A stretch of DNA of 64,000 nt from Burkholderiales bacterium PBB6 (GCA_002255925.1 NKIH01000006.1:248001-312000); one strand, 5' to 3'; counted from the first letter of the stretch, positions 27,635 to 37,870 are shown. Numbers and translations: made by a program. Notes: a model not told the origin generated them from the sequence alone.

Positions 27635-29872
27635 TCAACCTGCGAAGGCGGCCAGCGCTGCGTTCAGTGTGGCGCTCGGGCGCATGACCTTGTCGAGCTT
27701 GTCGAAGTCAGGCTTGTAGTAGCCGCCGATGTCGGCCGGCTGGCCTTGCACCGCCGACAGCTCGGCCACGATGGCGGCTTCGTTGTCGGTCAGGGTCTTG
27801 GCCAGGGTGGCGTACTTGGCAGCCAGTTCCGGCTCTTCGGTTTGCGCTGCCAGGGCCTGGGCCCAGTACATGGCCAGATAGAACTGGCTGCCGCGGTTGT
27901 CCAGCTGGCCGGTCTTCGGGCTCGGGCCCTTGTTGTTGTCCAGCAGCTTGCCCGTGGCGGCGTCCAGCGTCTTGGCCAGCACCTTGGCCTTGTTGTTGCC
28001 GGTCTTCAGGCCCAGGTCTTCCAGGCTCACGGCCAGCGCCAGGAATTCACCCAGCGAGTCCCAGCGCAGGTGGTTTTCTTCCACCAGCTGCTGCACGTGC
28101 TTCGGGGCCGAGCCGCCGGCACCGGTTTCGTACATGCCGCCACCGGCCATCAGAGGCACGATCGACAGCATCTTGGCCGAGGTGCCCAGTTCCATGATCG
28201 GGAACAGGTCGGTCAGGTAGTCGCGCAGGATGTTGCCGGTCGCGCTGATGGTGTCCTGGCCGCGGATGACGCGCTCCAGCGTGTAACGCATCGCACGCAC
28301 CTGGCTCATGATCTGGATGTCCAGACCGGCCGTGTTGTGCTCATGCAGGTACATCTTGACCTTGGTGATCAGCTGCGCTTCGTGCGGGCGGTAGGCGTCG
28401 AGCCAGAACACCACCGGCATGCCGGAGTTGCGGGCGCGGTTGACGGCCAGCTTGACCCAGTCACGGATCGCAGCGTCCTTCACCTGGCACATGCGCCAGA
28501 TGTCGCCCTGCTCCACGTTCTCGCTCAGCAGCACTTCGCCGGTGGCCAGGTCGGTGATGTTGGCCACGCCGTCTTCGGTGATCTCGAAGGTCTTGTCGTG
28601 CGAGCCGTACTCTTCGGCCTGCTGCGCCATCAAGCCCACGTTCGGCACCGTGCCCATGGTCTTCGGATCGAAGGCGCCATGCCACTTGCAGAAGTTGATG
28701 ATCTCTTGATAGATGCGGGCGAAGGTCGATTCCGGCATCACGGCCTTCACGTCCTTCAGGCGGCCGTTGGCATCCCACATCTTGCCGCCATTGCGGATCA
28801 TGGCCGGCATCGACGCGTCGACGATCACGTCGTTGGGCGAGTGGAAGTTGGTGATGCCCTTGGCCGAGTCCACCATCGCCAGCTCGGGGCGGTGTTCGTG
28901 GCAGGCGTGCAGGTCACGCTTGATCTCGTCCTGCTTGCTTTGCGGCAGCGTGGCGATCTTGTCGTACAGGTTGGCCATGCCGTTGTTGACATTCACGCCC
29001 AGCTCATCAAACAGCTTGGCGTGCTTCGCGAACGCGTCCTTGTAGAAGATCCGGACGCAATGGCCGAAGACGATGGGGTGCGAGACCTTCATCATCGTGG
29101 CCTTCACGTGCAGCGAGAACATCACGCCGGTCTTGCGCGCGTCTTCAATCTCGCGCTCATAGAACTCGAGCAAGGCCTTCTTGCTCATGAACATGCTGTC
29201 GATGACTTCGCGGTCCAGCAGCGAGACCTTCTGCTTCAGCACCAGCGTCTTGCCGCTCTTGGTGATCAGCTCCATCTTCACGTCACGGGCGCGGTCGAGG
29301 GTGATCGACTTTTCGCCGTGATAGAAGTCGCCGTGGTGCATGTGCGAGACGTGCGAACGCGACGCCTGGCTCCACTCGGCCATGCTGTGCGGGTTCTTGC
29401 GGGCGTATTCCTTGACGGCCTTCGGCGCGCGGCGGTCGGAGTTGCCTTCACGCAGCACCGGGTTCACGGCCGAGCCGATGCACTTGGCGTAGCGGGCGCG
29501 CAGGGCCTTTTCTTCGTCGGTCTTGGGCGCTTCCGGGTAATCGGGAATCGCGTAGCCCTTGGCCTGCAGTTCGCGGATGGCCGCGATCAGCTGGTTCTGC
29601 GAGGCGCTGATGTTCGGCAGCTTGATGATGTTGGCATCAGCTTGCAGCGTTTTCTTGCCCAGCTCGGACAGGGTGTTGGGCACCTTCTGCTCGTCGGTCA
29701 GGAAGTCGGGGAACTCGCCCAGGATGCGGTTCGCCACCGAGATGTCGGCCGTGTCGACCTTCACATCGGCCGTGGCGGCAAACGTGCGCACGATCGGCAG
29801 GAACGAGGCCGTCGCCAGCAGAGGGGCTTCATCGGTCAGCGTGTAGATGATGGTGGGCTGCTGAGAACTCAT
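27635..29872 (-). CDS. icd: Isocitrate dehydrogenase (NADP), monomeric type
   Basis: TCA-cycle enzyme converting isocitrate to 2-oxoglutarate with NADP; 745 residues, the size of the monomeric IDH-II class rather than the about 415-residue dimeric type. Conserved segments include [14 protein letters not shown] near residue 150, [28 protein letters not shown] and [18 protein letters not shown] at 29872 ([14 protein letters not shown]) is preceded by AGGAGA at good spacing; the frame open to 29989 is promoter DNA. Monocistronic, with a strong terminator downstream and an inverted repeat at 29993-30007 upstream. Confidence 0.97.
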   Translation of the reverse strand: MSSQQPTIIYTLTDEAPLLATASFLPIVRTFAATADVKVDTADISVANRILGEFPDFLTDEQKVPNTLSELGKKTLQADANIIKLPNISASQNQLIAAIRELQAKGYAIPDYPEAPKTDEEKALRARYAKCIGSAVNPVLREGNSDRRAPKAVKEYARKNPHSMAEWSQASRSHVSHMHHGDFYHGEKSITLDRARDVKMELITKSGKTLVLKQKVSLLDREVIDSMFMSKKALLEFYEREIEDARKTGVMFSLHVKATMMKVSHPIVFGHCVRIFYKDAFAKHAKLFDELGVNVNNGMANLYDKIATLPQSKQDEIKRDLHACHEHRPELAMVDSAKGITNFHSPNDVIVDASMPAMIRNGGKMWDANGRLKDVKAVMPESTFARIYQEIINFCKWHGAFDPKTMGTVPNVGLMAQQAEEYGSHDKTFEITEDGVANITDLATGEVLLSENVEQGDIWRMCQVKDAAIRDWVKLAVNRARNSGMPVVFWLDAYRPHEAQLITKVKMYLHEHNTAGLDIQIMSQVRAMRYTLERVIRGQDTISATGNILRDYLTDLFPIMELGTSAKMLSIVPLMAGGGMYETGAGGSAPKHVQQLVEENHLRWDSLGEFLALAVSLEDLGLKTGNNKAKVLAKTLDAATGKLLDNNKGPSPKTGQLDNRGSQFYLAMYWAQALAAQTEEPELAAKYATLAKTLTDNEAAIVAELSAVQGQPADIGGYYKPDFDKLDKVMRPSATLNAALAAFAG

Positions 29873-29992
29873 CGCGTATCTCCTGGTGTGTTTGGTAAGG
29901 GCATGCCAGCGCCGGTCAGGGGCGACCAGGCGCAAGCCAAAGCGCAATGCGCGCGATTTTGAAGGGATCCGCTGACCGTTGGCTGTCAATTT

Positions 29993-30007
29993 TGAAGTCA
30001 GACTTCA
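29993..30007. promoter_or_regulatory. Inverted repeat TGAAGTC-A-GACTTCA in front of icd
   Basis: A perfect 7-1-7 inverted repeat lies 121 bp upstream of the icd start, overlapped by a second short one, TTCAC-ATC-GTGAA (30004-30016). The region is AT-richer than average and is a likely promoter/operator zone for icd. No regulator is assigned. Confidence 0.45.
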
Positions 30008-30057
30008 CATCGTGAAATTTCCTGGCCTTCACCGCCACTTTTTTTCAGTCAGGGCAT

Positions 30058-30083
30058 AAAAAAGGCCACCGGGTGGTGGCCTT
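30058..30083 (-). terminator. Rho-independent terminator of prpE operon
   Basis: On the minus strand AAGGCCACC-ACCC-GGTGGCCTT forms a perfect nine-pair stem (30083-30062) that runs into a T-tract ending at 30058. It begins 10 bp past the prpE stop and closes the propionate operon. Confidence 0.92.
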
Positions 30084-30092
30084 GAGCGCGGG

Positions 30093-31988
30093 TCAGGCGG
30101 TGATCACGTCCTTGACCTGCTGCAGGGCGCCGGGGTCTTCCATGGTGGTCAGGTCACCCGGGTCGCGGCCCTCGCACACCGCCTGGATGGCACGGCGCAG
30201 CAGCTTGCCACTTCGCGTCTTGGGCAGCACGCTGACAAAACGCACCCGAGCCGGACGGGCCACGGCGCCGAGCTGGTCATCCACCAGCTTCATGATCGAG
30301 CCTTCCAGCTTCAGCGCATCCGCTGGGGACGCCGCCAAGGCGCTGTCCTTCAGCACGGCAAAGGCCACGGCCACCTGCCCCTTCAGCGCGTCAGCCACAC
30401 CCACCACGGCCACTTCGGCCACGGCCGGATGGCTGCTGATGCTTTCCTCGATCTCGCGGGTGCCCAGGCGGTGCCCGGCCACGTTGATCACGTCGTCGGT
30501 GCGACCCAGGATGTAGAAGTAGCCATCGGCATCCTTCACGCCCCAGTCGAAGGTGCTGTACATGGTGCGGCCGTGGATGCTGCTCCAGTAGGTCTTCACG
30601 TAGCGCGCGTCGTCGCCCCACACGGTCTGCAGGCACCCCGGCGGCAATGGGCCCTCCACGGCGATCACGCCCTTGTGGTTGGGCTCGGTGATTTCGGCGC
30701 CGGTGGTCTCGTCAATCAAACGCACATCAAAGCCGTAGACCGCCTTGCCGGGTGAGCCGAACTTGGTGGCGGCCGGCTCGATGCCGTTGCACACGGCCAT
30801 GATCGGCCAGCCGGTTTCGGTCTGCCAGTAGTTGTCGATGACGGGCTTGTGGATGGCTTCCGACATCCAGGTGGCCGTCGGCTCGTCCAGCGGCTCGCCG
30901 GCCAGGAACAGCCCCTGCAGGCTGGAGAGGTCGTACTTGGTCAGGTAGGCCGGGTCCTGCTTCTTGAGCACCCGCGCGGCCGTGGGCGCGCTGAACATCA
31001 CGTTGACCTTGTACTTCTCGACCAGGCTCCACCACACGCCGGCATCCGGGCGGGTGGGCAGGCCCTCGTACATGATGGTCGCCATGCCGTTGATCAGCGG
31101 GCCGTAGATGATGTAGCTGTGCCCCACCACCCAGCCGATGTCGCTGGTGGAGAAGAACGTGCCGCCAGGCTGGCCCATGTAGATGTGCCGCATGCTGGCC
31201 GCCAGCGCCACGGCGTAGCCGCCGGTGTCGCGCTGCACGCCCTTGGGCTTGCCGGTGGTGCCGCTGGTGTAGAGGATGTAGCTCGGGTGCGTGCTGTCGA
31301 CCCAGGCGCAGGGCACCACCGTGTCGAGGTGCTGCTCGCGCAGCGAGGCATAGTCTTCGTCTCGCCCGGCGGTGCGGCTGAACTCGGCCAGACCGCGGTT
31401 CACCATCAGCACCTTCGCCGGCTTGTGGGTGCTCAGCGACACAGCTTCATCGAGCAGGTGCTTGTAGGGCACCACCTTGCCGCCACGCATGCCGGCGTCG
31501 GCACTGATGATGGCCACCGGCTGGGCGTCGTCGATGCGGCTGGCAAGTGAGTGGCTGGCGAAGCCACCAAACACCACCGAGTGGACCGCACCGATGCGGG
31601 CGCAGGCCAGCATCGCGAAGCAGGCCTCGGCAATCATCGGCATGTAGATCAACACCCGGTCGCCCTGCTTCACGCCCAGCGACAGCAGGATGGCCGCCAT
31701 GCGCTGCACCTCGGCGTGCAGCTCGCGGAAGCTGTAGGTCTGCTCGATGCCCGTTTCGGTGGACACGAAGATCAGCGCGTTTTGGTCCGGCCGGTCTTTC
31801 AGGTGGCGATCTACTGCGTTGTGGCACAGGTTGGTCTTGCCGCCGGCAAACCATTTCGCGAACGGTGGTTCGCTGTAATCGCACACCTGGGTGAAGGGCT
31901 CGTGCCAGTCCACCAAGCGGGCCTGTTCGGTCCAGAAACCATCGCGGTCCTCGATGGAGCGGCGATGGAATTCAGCGTAGTTCGTCAT
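30093..31988 (-). CDS. prpE: Propionate--CoA ligase
   Basis: Activates propionate to propionyl-CoA through propionyl-AMP; 631 residues. The adenylate-forming enzyme signature YTSGTTGKPKGVQRD (near residue 245) and the acetylatable catalytic lysine in KTRSGKLLRR near the C-terminus are present. Long stretches such as FAKWFAGGKTNLCHNAVDR and EGPLPPGCLQTVWGDD match PrpE more closely than acetyl-CoA synthetase. ATG at 31988 starts MTNYAEFHRRS. It is the last gene of the methylmalonyl-CoA operon, 85 bp after the epimerase gene, and supplies the substrate for PccAB. Confidence 0.94.
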   Translation of the reverse strand: MTNYAEFHRRSIEDRDGFWTEQARLVDWHEPFTQVCDYSEPPFAKWFAGGKTNLCHNAVDRHLKDRPDQNALIFVSTETGIEQTYSFRELHAEVQRMAAILLSLGVKQGDRVLIYMPMIAEACFAMLACARIGAVHSVVFGGFASHSLASRIDDAQPVAIISADAGMRGGKVVPYKHLLDEAVSLSTHKPAKVLMVNRGLAEFSRTAGRDEDYASLREQHLDTVVPCAWVDSTHPSYILYTSGTTGKPKGVQRDTGGYAVALAASMRHIYMGQPGGTFFSTSDIGWVVGHSYIIYGPLINGMATIMYEGLPTRPDAGVWWSLVEKYKVNVMFSAPTAARVLKKQDPAYLTKYDLSSLQGLFLAGEPLDEPTATWMSEAIHKPVIDNYWQTETGWPIMAVCNGIEPAATKFGSPGKAVYGFDVRLIDETTGAEITEPNHKGVIAVEGPLPPGCLQTVWGDDARYVKTYWSSIHGRTMYSTFDWGVKDADGYFYILGRTDDVINVAGHRLGTREIEESISSHPAVAEVAVVGVADALKGQVAVAFAVLKDSALAASPADALKLEGSIMKLVDDQLGAVARPARVRFVSVLPKTRSGKLLRRAIQAVCEGRDPGDLTTMEDPGALQQVKDVITA

Positions 31989-32073
31989 TGAATGTCTCCT
32001 CATGGCGTGCCGGGCCTTCTGACCTCTATTGCACTGCGTCACGCTGACGCTGCCCTGTCAATCCGGCCCTGTT

Positions 32074-32535
32074 TCAGCCCAGTGCAGCCACCACGTCCGG
32101 CGGCGCCTGCACCAGCTCGATCAGCACGCCTTCACCGCACAGCGGGAAGTCGTCGTTGCCCTTCGGATGGATGAAGCAGATGTCGTGTCCGGCCGCGCCC
32201 GGGCGGATACCCCCCGGGGCAAACCGCACGCCATTCGCCGTCATCCATTCCACCGCCTTCGGCAGGTCATCAACCCACAGGCCCACATGGTTCAGCGGCG
32301 TCAGGTGCACGGCCGGCTTCTTGTCGGGGTCGATGGGTTGCATCAAATCGACCTCCACCGCGGTGGGGCCGCTGCCGAGCGCGCAGATGTCTTCATCCAC
32401 GTTCTCGCGCTCGCTGACAAACGTGCTCTTGACCTGCAGGCCGAGCATGTCGACCCACAGGGACTTGAGCCGCTGCTTGTCAGGCCCGCCGATGGCAATC
32501 TGCTGGATGCCGAGGATCTTGAAAGGCTTGCTCAT
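32074..32535 (-). CDS. Methylmalonyl-CoA epimerase-like VOC protein
   Basis: 153 residues of the vicinal-oxygen-chelate fold: two beta-alpha-beta modules starting [13 protein letters not shown] and [13 protein letters not shown], with candidate metal ligands in HVGLWV and near the end in VLIELVQ. In this position, between prpE and pccA in an operon ending with methylmalonyl-CoA mutase, it is best explained as the epimerase turning (S)- into (R)-methylmalonyl-CoA. The sequence alone says only VOC/glyoxalase superfamily; the specific role rests on context. The stop of pccA is followed 6 bp later by this start. Confidence 0.75.
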   Translation of the reverse strand: MSKPFKILGIQQIAIGGPDKQRLKSLWVDMLGLQVKSTFVSERENVDEDICALGSGPTAVEVDLMQPIDPDKKPAVHLTPLNHVGLWVDDLPKAVEWMTANGVRFAPGGIRPGAAGHDICFIHPKGNDDFPLCGEGVLIELVQAPPDVVAALG

Positions 32536-32541
32536 GGCGGC

Positions 32542-34617
32542 TCACTCGAAGGCGATGATGTGCTGGTCCACGCTCAGGCTTTCGCCCTTCTGCGCGCGCA
32601 CTTCCTTGACCACGCAGTCCTGCGTGGCCACGAGGATGTTCTCCATCTTCATGGCTTCGATCACCGCCAGCTTCTCGCCGGCCAGCACCTTCTGGCCCAC
32701 GCTCACCGCCACATCCACCAGCAGGCCCGGCATCGGCGACAGCAGGAACTTGCTCAGGTCCGGCGGCGCCTTGTAGGGCATCAGCTTGAACAGCTCGGCG
32801 GCGCGCGGCAGCAGCACCAGCGCATCGAGCTGCGTGCCGTTGTGGGCCACGCGCAGCGCCAGCGGGTTCTTGCCCGCCACCCGCTCCACCTGGGCGCTGA
32901 AGGGCTTGCCGTTCACGGTGCCGGTCATCAGGATGTCGCCCAGCTTGGTGCGGCTCTCGATGGCGTACACCTTGTCGCCCACCTGCACATCGGCCGCACC
33001 GCGCGCGGCGTCAAACACCGGCAGGTTCACGGCGTGGTGCACATGCTGGCCATTCGGGCCGAGCTGCACCACCACCAGATCAGCGTCGTTCTTCACACCG
33101 TGGCCAGGCAGCTGGCCGCTGATGCCGGCCGCACGCTCACGCGCCTTGCGGCGCACGAAGGCAGCGATGGCAACCAGGAACAGCGGGTCGTCGTGAGGCA
33201 CATCCTCGGCCTTGAAGCCCTGGCTGTAATGCTCGGCGATGAAGCCGGTGTTGAAGGCCCCCGTCACGAAGTTCGGGTGGGCCAGCAAGGCCGCCTGGAA
33301 CGGGATGTTGCTGCTGATGCCGCGAATCACGAAGCCGTTCAGCGCCGCGCGCATCTTGGCGATCGCGTCATTGCGATCACGGCCGTGCACGATGAGCTTG
33401 GCGATCATCGAGTCATAGAACATCGGGATCTCGCCACCTTCGTACACGCCGGTGTCCACACGCACCCCGCCGTACTTGCCGTCGGCATAGGCCGCGCCTT
33501 GCAGCGTCTCCACCGACTGCTCCAACTGCTGGGCCGGCGGTGCATAACGCACCAGGCGGCCAGTCGACGGCAGGAAGTTGCGGAACGGGTCTTCGGCGTT
33601 GATGCGGCACTCGATGGCCCAGCCGTCGCGCTTGATGTCGGCCTGCGCAAACGCCAGGCGCTCACCCGCGGCCACGCGGATCATCTGCTCCACAAGGTCC
33701 AGGCCGGTGATGCATTCCGTCACCGGGTGCTCCACCTGCAGGCGGGTGTTCATTTCCAGGAAGTAGAAGTCCTGGTCCTTGCCGACCACGAACTCCACGG
33801 TGCCCGCGCTCTGGTACTTCACGGCCTTGGCCAGGGCCACGGCCTGCTCGCCCATGGCCTTGCGGGTTTCGTCCGAGATGAACGGCGACGGCGCTTCCTC
33901 GATCACCTTCTGGTGACGACGCTGGATCGAGCATTCGCGCTCATGCAGGTACAGCACGTTGCCGTGGCTGTCGCCCAGCACCTGGATCTCGATGTGGCGC
34001 GGCTCCAGCACGTACTTCTCGATGAACACGCGGTCATCGCCGAAGCTGTTGCGGGCTTCGTTGCGGCACGAGGCAAAGCCCTCGAAGGCTTCCTTGTCGT
34101 TGAAGGCCACGCGCAGGCCCTTGCCACCACCGCCGGCGCTGGCCTTGATCATCACCGGGTAGCCGATGCCCTTGGCAATCTCCACGGCCTGCTCGGGCGT
34201 GTCGATGGCGTCGTTGTAGCCCGGAATGGTGTTGACCTTGGCCTCGTTCGCCAGCTTCTTCGAGGCGATCTTGTCGCCCATCGCAGCGATGGAGTAGTGC
34301 TTCGGGCCGATGAACGTGATGCCCTCTTCCTCGCAACGACGCGCGAACGCTTCGTTCTCGGAGAGGAAGCCGTAACCCGGGTGCACCGCTTCAGCGCCGG
34401 TGGCCTTGGCCGCCGCGATGATCTTGTCGGCCACCAAATAGCTTTCACGCGAAGGCGCCGGGCCCAGCAGCACGGCCTCGTCGGCCAGCTCCACATGGCG
34501 CGCGTCCTTGTCGGCCTCGGAATAAACCGCCACCGTCTTGATGCCCATCTTGCGGGCCGTCTTGATCACCCGGCAGGCGATTTCCCCGCGGTTCGCAATC
34601 AGAATCTTCTTAAACAT
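32542..34617 (-). CDS. pccA: Propionyl/acyl-CoA carboxylase biotin-containing subunit
   Basis: Biotin carboxylase plus biotin carrier in one chain, 691 residues. The N-terminal ATP-grasp biotin carboxylase domain (about 1-450) starts MFKKILIANRGEIACRVIK and carries the glycine loop KASAGGGGKGLR, CSIQRRHQKV and FLEMNTRLQVEHPVTE. The C-terminal biotinyl domain has EAMKMEN with the modified Lys about 35 residues from the end. Together with PccB it would carboxylate propionyl-CoA to (S)-methylmalonyl-CoA. The operon setting favours propionyl-CoA over other acyl-CoAs. Confidence 0.93.
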   Translation of the reverse strand: MFKKILIANRGEIACRVIKTARKMGIKTVAVYSEADKDARHVELADEAVLLGPAPSRESYLVADKIIAAAKATGAEAVHPGYGFLSENEAFARRCEEEGITFIGPKHYSIAAMGDKIASKKLANEAKVNTIPGYNDAIDTPEQAVEIAKGIGYPVMIKASAGGGGKGLRVAFNDKEAFEGFASCRNEARNSFGDDRVFIEKYVLEPRHIEIQVLGDSHGNVLYLHERECSIQRRHQKVIEEAPSPFISDETRKAMGEQAVALAKAVKYQSAGTVEFVVGKDQDFYFLEMNTRLQVEHPVTECITGLDLVEQMIRVAAGERLAFAQADIKRDGWAIECRINAEDPFRNFLPSTGRLVRYAPPAQQLEQSVETLQGAAYADGKYGGVRVDTGVYEGGEIPMFYDSMIAKLIVHGRDRNDAIAKMRAALNGFVIRGISSNIPFQAALLAHPNFVTGAFNTGFIAEHYSQGFKAEDVPHDDPLFLVAIAAFVRRKARERAAGISGQLPGHGVKNDADLVVVQLGPNGQHVHHAVNLPVFDAARGAADVQVGDKVYAIESRTKLGDILMTGTVNGKPFSAQVERVAGKNPLALRVAHNGTQLDALVLLPRAAELFKLMPYKAPPDLSKFLLSPMPGLLVDVAVSVGQKVLAGEKLAVIEAMKMENILVATQDCVVKEVRAQKGESLSVDQHIIAFE

Positions 34618-34689
34618 AGTGTTGACCTTCGATCAACGAGCGTCGCGTCGCGTCGCTCTGGATTTCAACCTAGCCGCATGCGCGGAACC

Positions 34690-34750
34690 GGCTCTGCCGG
34701 GCCGCTGCATGAGCCCCCTCGGGGGGCAGCGACCGGCAGGGAGCGTGGGG
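34690..34750. repeat. REP-like GC-rich palindromic element between pccB and pccA
   Basis: A 139-bp gap separates pccB and pccA, unusually long for this operon. It contains a GCCCCC-TC-GGGGGC hairpin (34713-34727) flanked by complementary arms GCCGG...GCTGC and GCAGC...CCGGC. From memory, similar GC-rich intergenic repeats ending in GAGCGTGGGGGC are frequent in Comamonadaceae-type genomes. No second copy is seen in the window. Confidence 0.45.
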
Positions 34751-34756
34751 GCCTCG

Positions 34757-36289
34757 TTACAGTGGGATATTGCCGTGCTTGCGCCACGGGTTTTCCAGCT
34801 TCTTGTCGCGCAGCATCACCAGCGATCGGCAGATGCGCTTTCGGGTTTCGTGCGGCTGGATGACGTCGTCGATGAAGCCGCGTGCGCCGGCCACAAACGG
34901 GTTGGCGAAGCGGGCCTTGTATTCGGCCTCGCGGGCCGCCAGCTTGACCGGGTCGCCCTTGTCTTCGCGGAAGATGATTTCCACCGCACCCTTGGCGCCC
35001 ATCACCGCGATCTCGGCGTTCGGCCAGGCGAAGTTCACATCACCGCGCAGGTGCTTCGAGGCCATCACGTCATACGCGCCGCCGTAGGCCTTGCGGGTGA
35101 TGACCGTGACCTTCGGCACCGTGCATTCGGCATATGCATACAGCAGCTTGGCACCGTGCTTGATGATGCCGCCGTACTCCTGGCTCGTGCCCGGCATGAA
35201 GCCCGGCACGTCGACAAACGTGATGACCGGGATGTTGAAGGCATCGCAGAAGCGCACGAAGCGCGCCGCCTTGATCGAGCTCTTGATGTCGAGGCAGCCG
35301 GCCAGCACCAGCGGGTTGTTGGCCACGATGCCGACCGTCTGGCCTTCCATGCGTGCCATGCCGATCACGATGTTGGCGGCGTAGTCGGGCTGCAGCTCGA
35401 AGAAGTCGCCGTCGTCCACCACCTTCAGGATCAGCTCCTTGATGTCGTAGGGCTTGTTGGCGTTTTCGGGCACCAGCGTGTCGAGCGAATAGTCGAGCCG
35501 GTTCGCCGCATCACCACTCGGGCGCACCGGCGGCTTCTCGCGGTTGTTCAGCGGCAGGTAGTTGAAGAAGCGGCGCAGCATCAGCAGCGCTTCCACGTCG
35601 TTGTCGAAAGCCAGGTCGGCCACGCCGCTCTTGGTGGTGTGGGTGGTGGCGCCGCCCAGCTCTTCGGCCGTCACGTCTTCATGCGTCACGGTCTTCACCA
35701 CCTCAGGGCCGGTGACGAACATGTACGACGAATCGCGGACCATGAAGATGAAGTCGGTCATCGACGGCGAATACACCGCGCCACCGGCGCACGGCCCCAT
35801 GATCATGCTGATCTGCGGGATCACGCCCGAGGCCATCACGTTCTTCTGGAACACGTCGGCATAACCACCAAGCGAGGCCACGCCTTCCTGGATGCGGGCA
35901 CCGCCCGAATCGTTCAGGCCGATGACCGGCGCGCCGACCTTCATCGCCTGGTCCATCACCTTGCAGATTTTCTCGGCGTGCGATTCGCTCAGCGCGCCAC
36001 CAAACACGGTGAAGTCCTGGCTGAAGGAGAACGCCAGGCGGCCGTTGATCATGCCGTAGCCGGTCACCACGCCGTCGCCGGGGATCTTGGTGTCTTCCAT
36101 GCCGAAGTCCACGCAGCGGTGTTCGACGAACATGTCCCATTCTTCGAAGGTGCCTTCGTCGAACAGCAACTCCAGCCGTTCGCGGGCGGTCAGCTTGCCC
36201 TTGCGGTGCTGCGCCTCGATGCGCTTTTCACCGCCGCCCAGTCGGGCTTTGGCGCGCTTTTCTTCAAGCATCTGCTGGATGTCATGCAT
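34757..36289 (-). CDS. pccB: Propionyl/acyl-CoA carboxylase carboxyltransferase subunit
   Basis: Carboxyltransferase partner of PccA, 510 residues, two crotonase-like halves. [14 protein letters not shown] (near 115) and [17 protein letters not shown] bind acyl-Co[24 protein letters not shown] and [14 protein letters not shown] bind biotin in the second half. This is the propionyl-CoA carboxylase beta type. The ATG at 36289 ([11 protein letters not shown]) has GAGGAG upstream; a longer start at 36313 would add eight unlikely residues. Between meaB and pccA in the operon. Confidence 0.95.
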   Translation of the reverse strand: MHDIQQMLEEKRAKARLGGGEKRIEAQHRKGKLTARERLELLFDEGTFEEWDMFVEHRCVDFGMEDTKIPGDGVVTGYGMINGRLAFSFSQDFTVFGGALSESHAEKICKVMDQAMKVGAPVIGLNDSGGARIQEGVASLGGYADVFQKNVMASGVIPQISMIMGPCAGGAVYSPSMTDFIFMVRDSSYMFVTGPEVVKTVTHEDVTAEELGGATTHTTKSGVADLAFDNDVEALLMLRRFFNYLPLNNREKPPVRPSGDAANRLDYSLDTLVPENANKPYDIKELILKVVDDGDFFELQPDYAANIVIGMARMEGQTVGIVANNPLVLAGCLDIKSSIKAARFVRFCDAFNIPVITFVDVPGFMPGTSQEYGGIIKHGAKLLYAYAECTVPKVTVITRKAYGGAYDVMASKHLRGDVNFAWPNAEIAVMGAKGAVEIIFREDKGDPVKLAAREAEYKARFANPFVAGARGFIDDVIQPHETRKRICRSLVMLRDKKLENPWRKHGNIPL

Positions 36290-36364
36290 GGTTGGCTCCT
36301 CAGGCACTCTCACTCGAAATCAAGTCAATTCAACACAAGCCGCCGCGGTGGTTCACCCTCGGCG

Positions 36365-37393
36365 TCACTGGAACAAATCAAGCAGCCGCCGCGCAGCCAC
36401 CGAGGCTGCCACTCGGCCGGCGCGCACGTCTTGCGTCAGCGCAGACAGCGTCTGCTTCACATCGGCATGCGCGCGGAAGCGGGCCTTCAGGCCGGCATCA
36501 ATGCGCTCCCACATCCAGGCTTCGTCCTGGGCATGGCGGCGCTCGGTCAATCGGCCGCTGGCTTCCTGCAGCGCGCGAAAGCGACCCACCGTGGCCCAGA
36601 AGGCATCCACGCCCTGGTTGCGCAGCGCGCTCATCTGCATTACTTCGGGCATCCACGGCGCCGCCGTCTGCGCGCCGTCTTCGCCATGGCCGTGGTGGCC
36701 ATAAATGCGCAGCGACGAGGTGATCTGCGCCCGCGCGCGGGTGGCGGCGTTTTCATCGATGTCGGCCTTGTTGATGACCACCAGATCGGCGATTTCCATC
36801 ACGCCCTTCTTGATGGCCTGCAGATCATCACCGGCATTGGGCAGTTGCAGCAGGCAGAACATGTCGGTCATGCCCGACACCGCCGTTTCGCTCTGGCCCA
36901 CGCCCACGGTTTCGATGATCACCACGTCATGCCCGGCGGCCTCGCACACCAGCATCGCCTCGCGGGTTTTTTCAGCCACGCCGCCCAGCGTGCCGCTGCT
37001 CGGGCTGGGTCGGATGTAGGCGGCCTCGTTCACGCTGAGCTGCTCCATGCGCGTCTTGTCGCCGAGGATCGAGCCGCCCGACAGGCTGGACGAGGGATCA
37101 ACCGCCAGCACCGCCACGCGGTGGCCCCGGGCGATCAGGTGCAGGCCCAGCGCCTCGATGAAAGTGCTCTTGCCCACGCCCGGCACGCCAGAGATACCGA
37201 GGCGGAACGACCGGCCGGTGTGCGGCAGCATGGCGTTCAGCAGCGCATCGGCCCGCAAGCGGTGGTCGGCACGGGTCGATTCCAGCAAGGTGATGGCCTT
37301 GGCCACCGCACGGCGCTGCTGCATGGGCGCACCCTGCACCACATGCTCCAGCAGGGCCGCATCAGCAGCCGGCAATTCAACGGCAGGCAGCAC
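36365..37393 (-). CDS. meaB: Methylmalonyl-CoA mutase-associated GTPase MeaB
   Basis: G3E-type GTPase chaperone that protects methylmalonyl-CoA mutase and gates adenosylcobalamin loading; about 342 residues. Walker A GISGVPGVGKSTFIEALG, the DPSSSLSGGSILGDKTRM segment, the ETVGVGQSE switch and the base-specificity motif NKAD are all present. Start: TTG at 37399 is only 1 bp from the GAGG site, so I prefer the GTG at 37393, which has 7-bp spacing. It follows a GNAT gene that follows mcm, so it is co-transcribed with its client. Confidence 0.94.
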   Translation of the reverse strand: MLPAVELPAADAALLEHVVQGAPMQQRRAVAKAITLLESTRADHRLRADALLNAMLPHTGRSFRLGISGVPGVGKSTFIEALGLHLIARGHRVAVLAVDPSSSLSGGSILGDKTRMEQLSVNEAAYIRPSPSSGTLGGVAEKTREAMLVCEAAGHDVVIIETVGVGQSETAVSGMTDMFCLLQLPNAGDDLQAIKKGVMEIADLVVINKADIDENAATRARAQITSSLRIYGHHGHGEDGAQTAAPWMPEVMQMSALRNQGVDAFWATVGRFRALQEASGRLTERRHAQDEAWMWERIDAGLKARFRAHADVKQTLSALTQDVRAGRVAASVAARRLLDLFQ

Positions 37394-37402
37394 GCTCAAC
37401 CC

Positions 37403-37870
37403 TCAAGCCCGGGCTGCGCGCGCGGGCCGCAGGTAGTACAGGTCCCACTCGCCTTCGGCCTGCAGCACGAAGCCGTGGCGCAGGTAGAACCGGTTGGCGT
37501 CACTCAGCTTGAGCGCCGTCACGCTGACCGCCTTGTGCTGCTCGTCCGCCTCCTTGAGCACCTGCTGCAGCACCCACGAACCCACACCCAGCGCCTGTGC
37601 GCTCGGGTGGATGTAGAGGTGGTCCAGCAACCAGTCGTGCTCACGCGGCACCACCACCACGAAGCCAACCAGCTCGTTGTCTTTCAGGATGTGGCGGGTG
37701 TAGGCCGGCAGGTAGCCGCGCGACAGCCGCTCGCGCGCACGCTGCGCATCAAAGCGACCGGCCTTCTCCAGGCTCTCGCGCATCGCGGCCAGGCGCAGCG
37801 ACAGCAGCGCATCGAAGTCGTCTTCGCCGGCCGGGGCCAGGCGCAGGTTCATGTCGGCAGTGGCAGGCAT
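37403..37870 (-). CDS. GNAT-family N-acetyltransferase
   Basis: 155 residues with a GNAT fold: the acetyl-CoA loop appears as YIHPSAQALGVGSWVLQQ (near residue 85) and the C-terminal NRFYLRHGFV is the usual last signature. It lies between mcm (7 bp) and meaB (9 bp), so tightly that it must be part of the operon. Substrate is unknown. One possibility is protein or metabolite acetylation linked to acyl-CoA metabolism, for instance of PrpE, but nothing in the sequence proves it. ATG at 37870 is preceded by TGAGG. Confidence 0.86.
   Translation of the reverse strand: MPATADMNLRLAPAGEDDFDALLSLRLAAMRESLEKAGRFDAQRARERLSRGYLPAYTRHILKDNELVGFVVVVPREHDWLLDHLYIHPSAQALGVGSWVLQQVLKEADEQHKAVSVTALKLSDANRFYLRHGFVLQAEGEWDLYYLRPARAARA

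Noticed and set aside
27746-29962. 738-codon open frame opposite icd
   Set aside because: Antisense of the monomeric isocitrate dehydrogenase gene; His/Arg/Leu-rich composition, no domain.
32029-34863. 944-codon open frame opposite the epimerase and pccA genes
   Set aside because: Antisense shadow crossing two real genes and an intergenic region; no domain or ribosome binding site.
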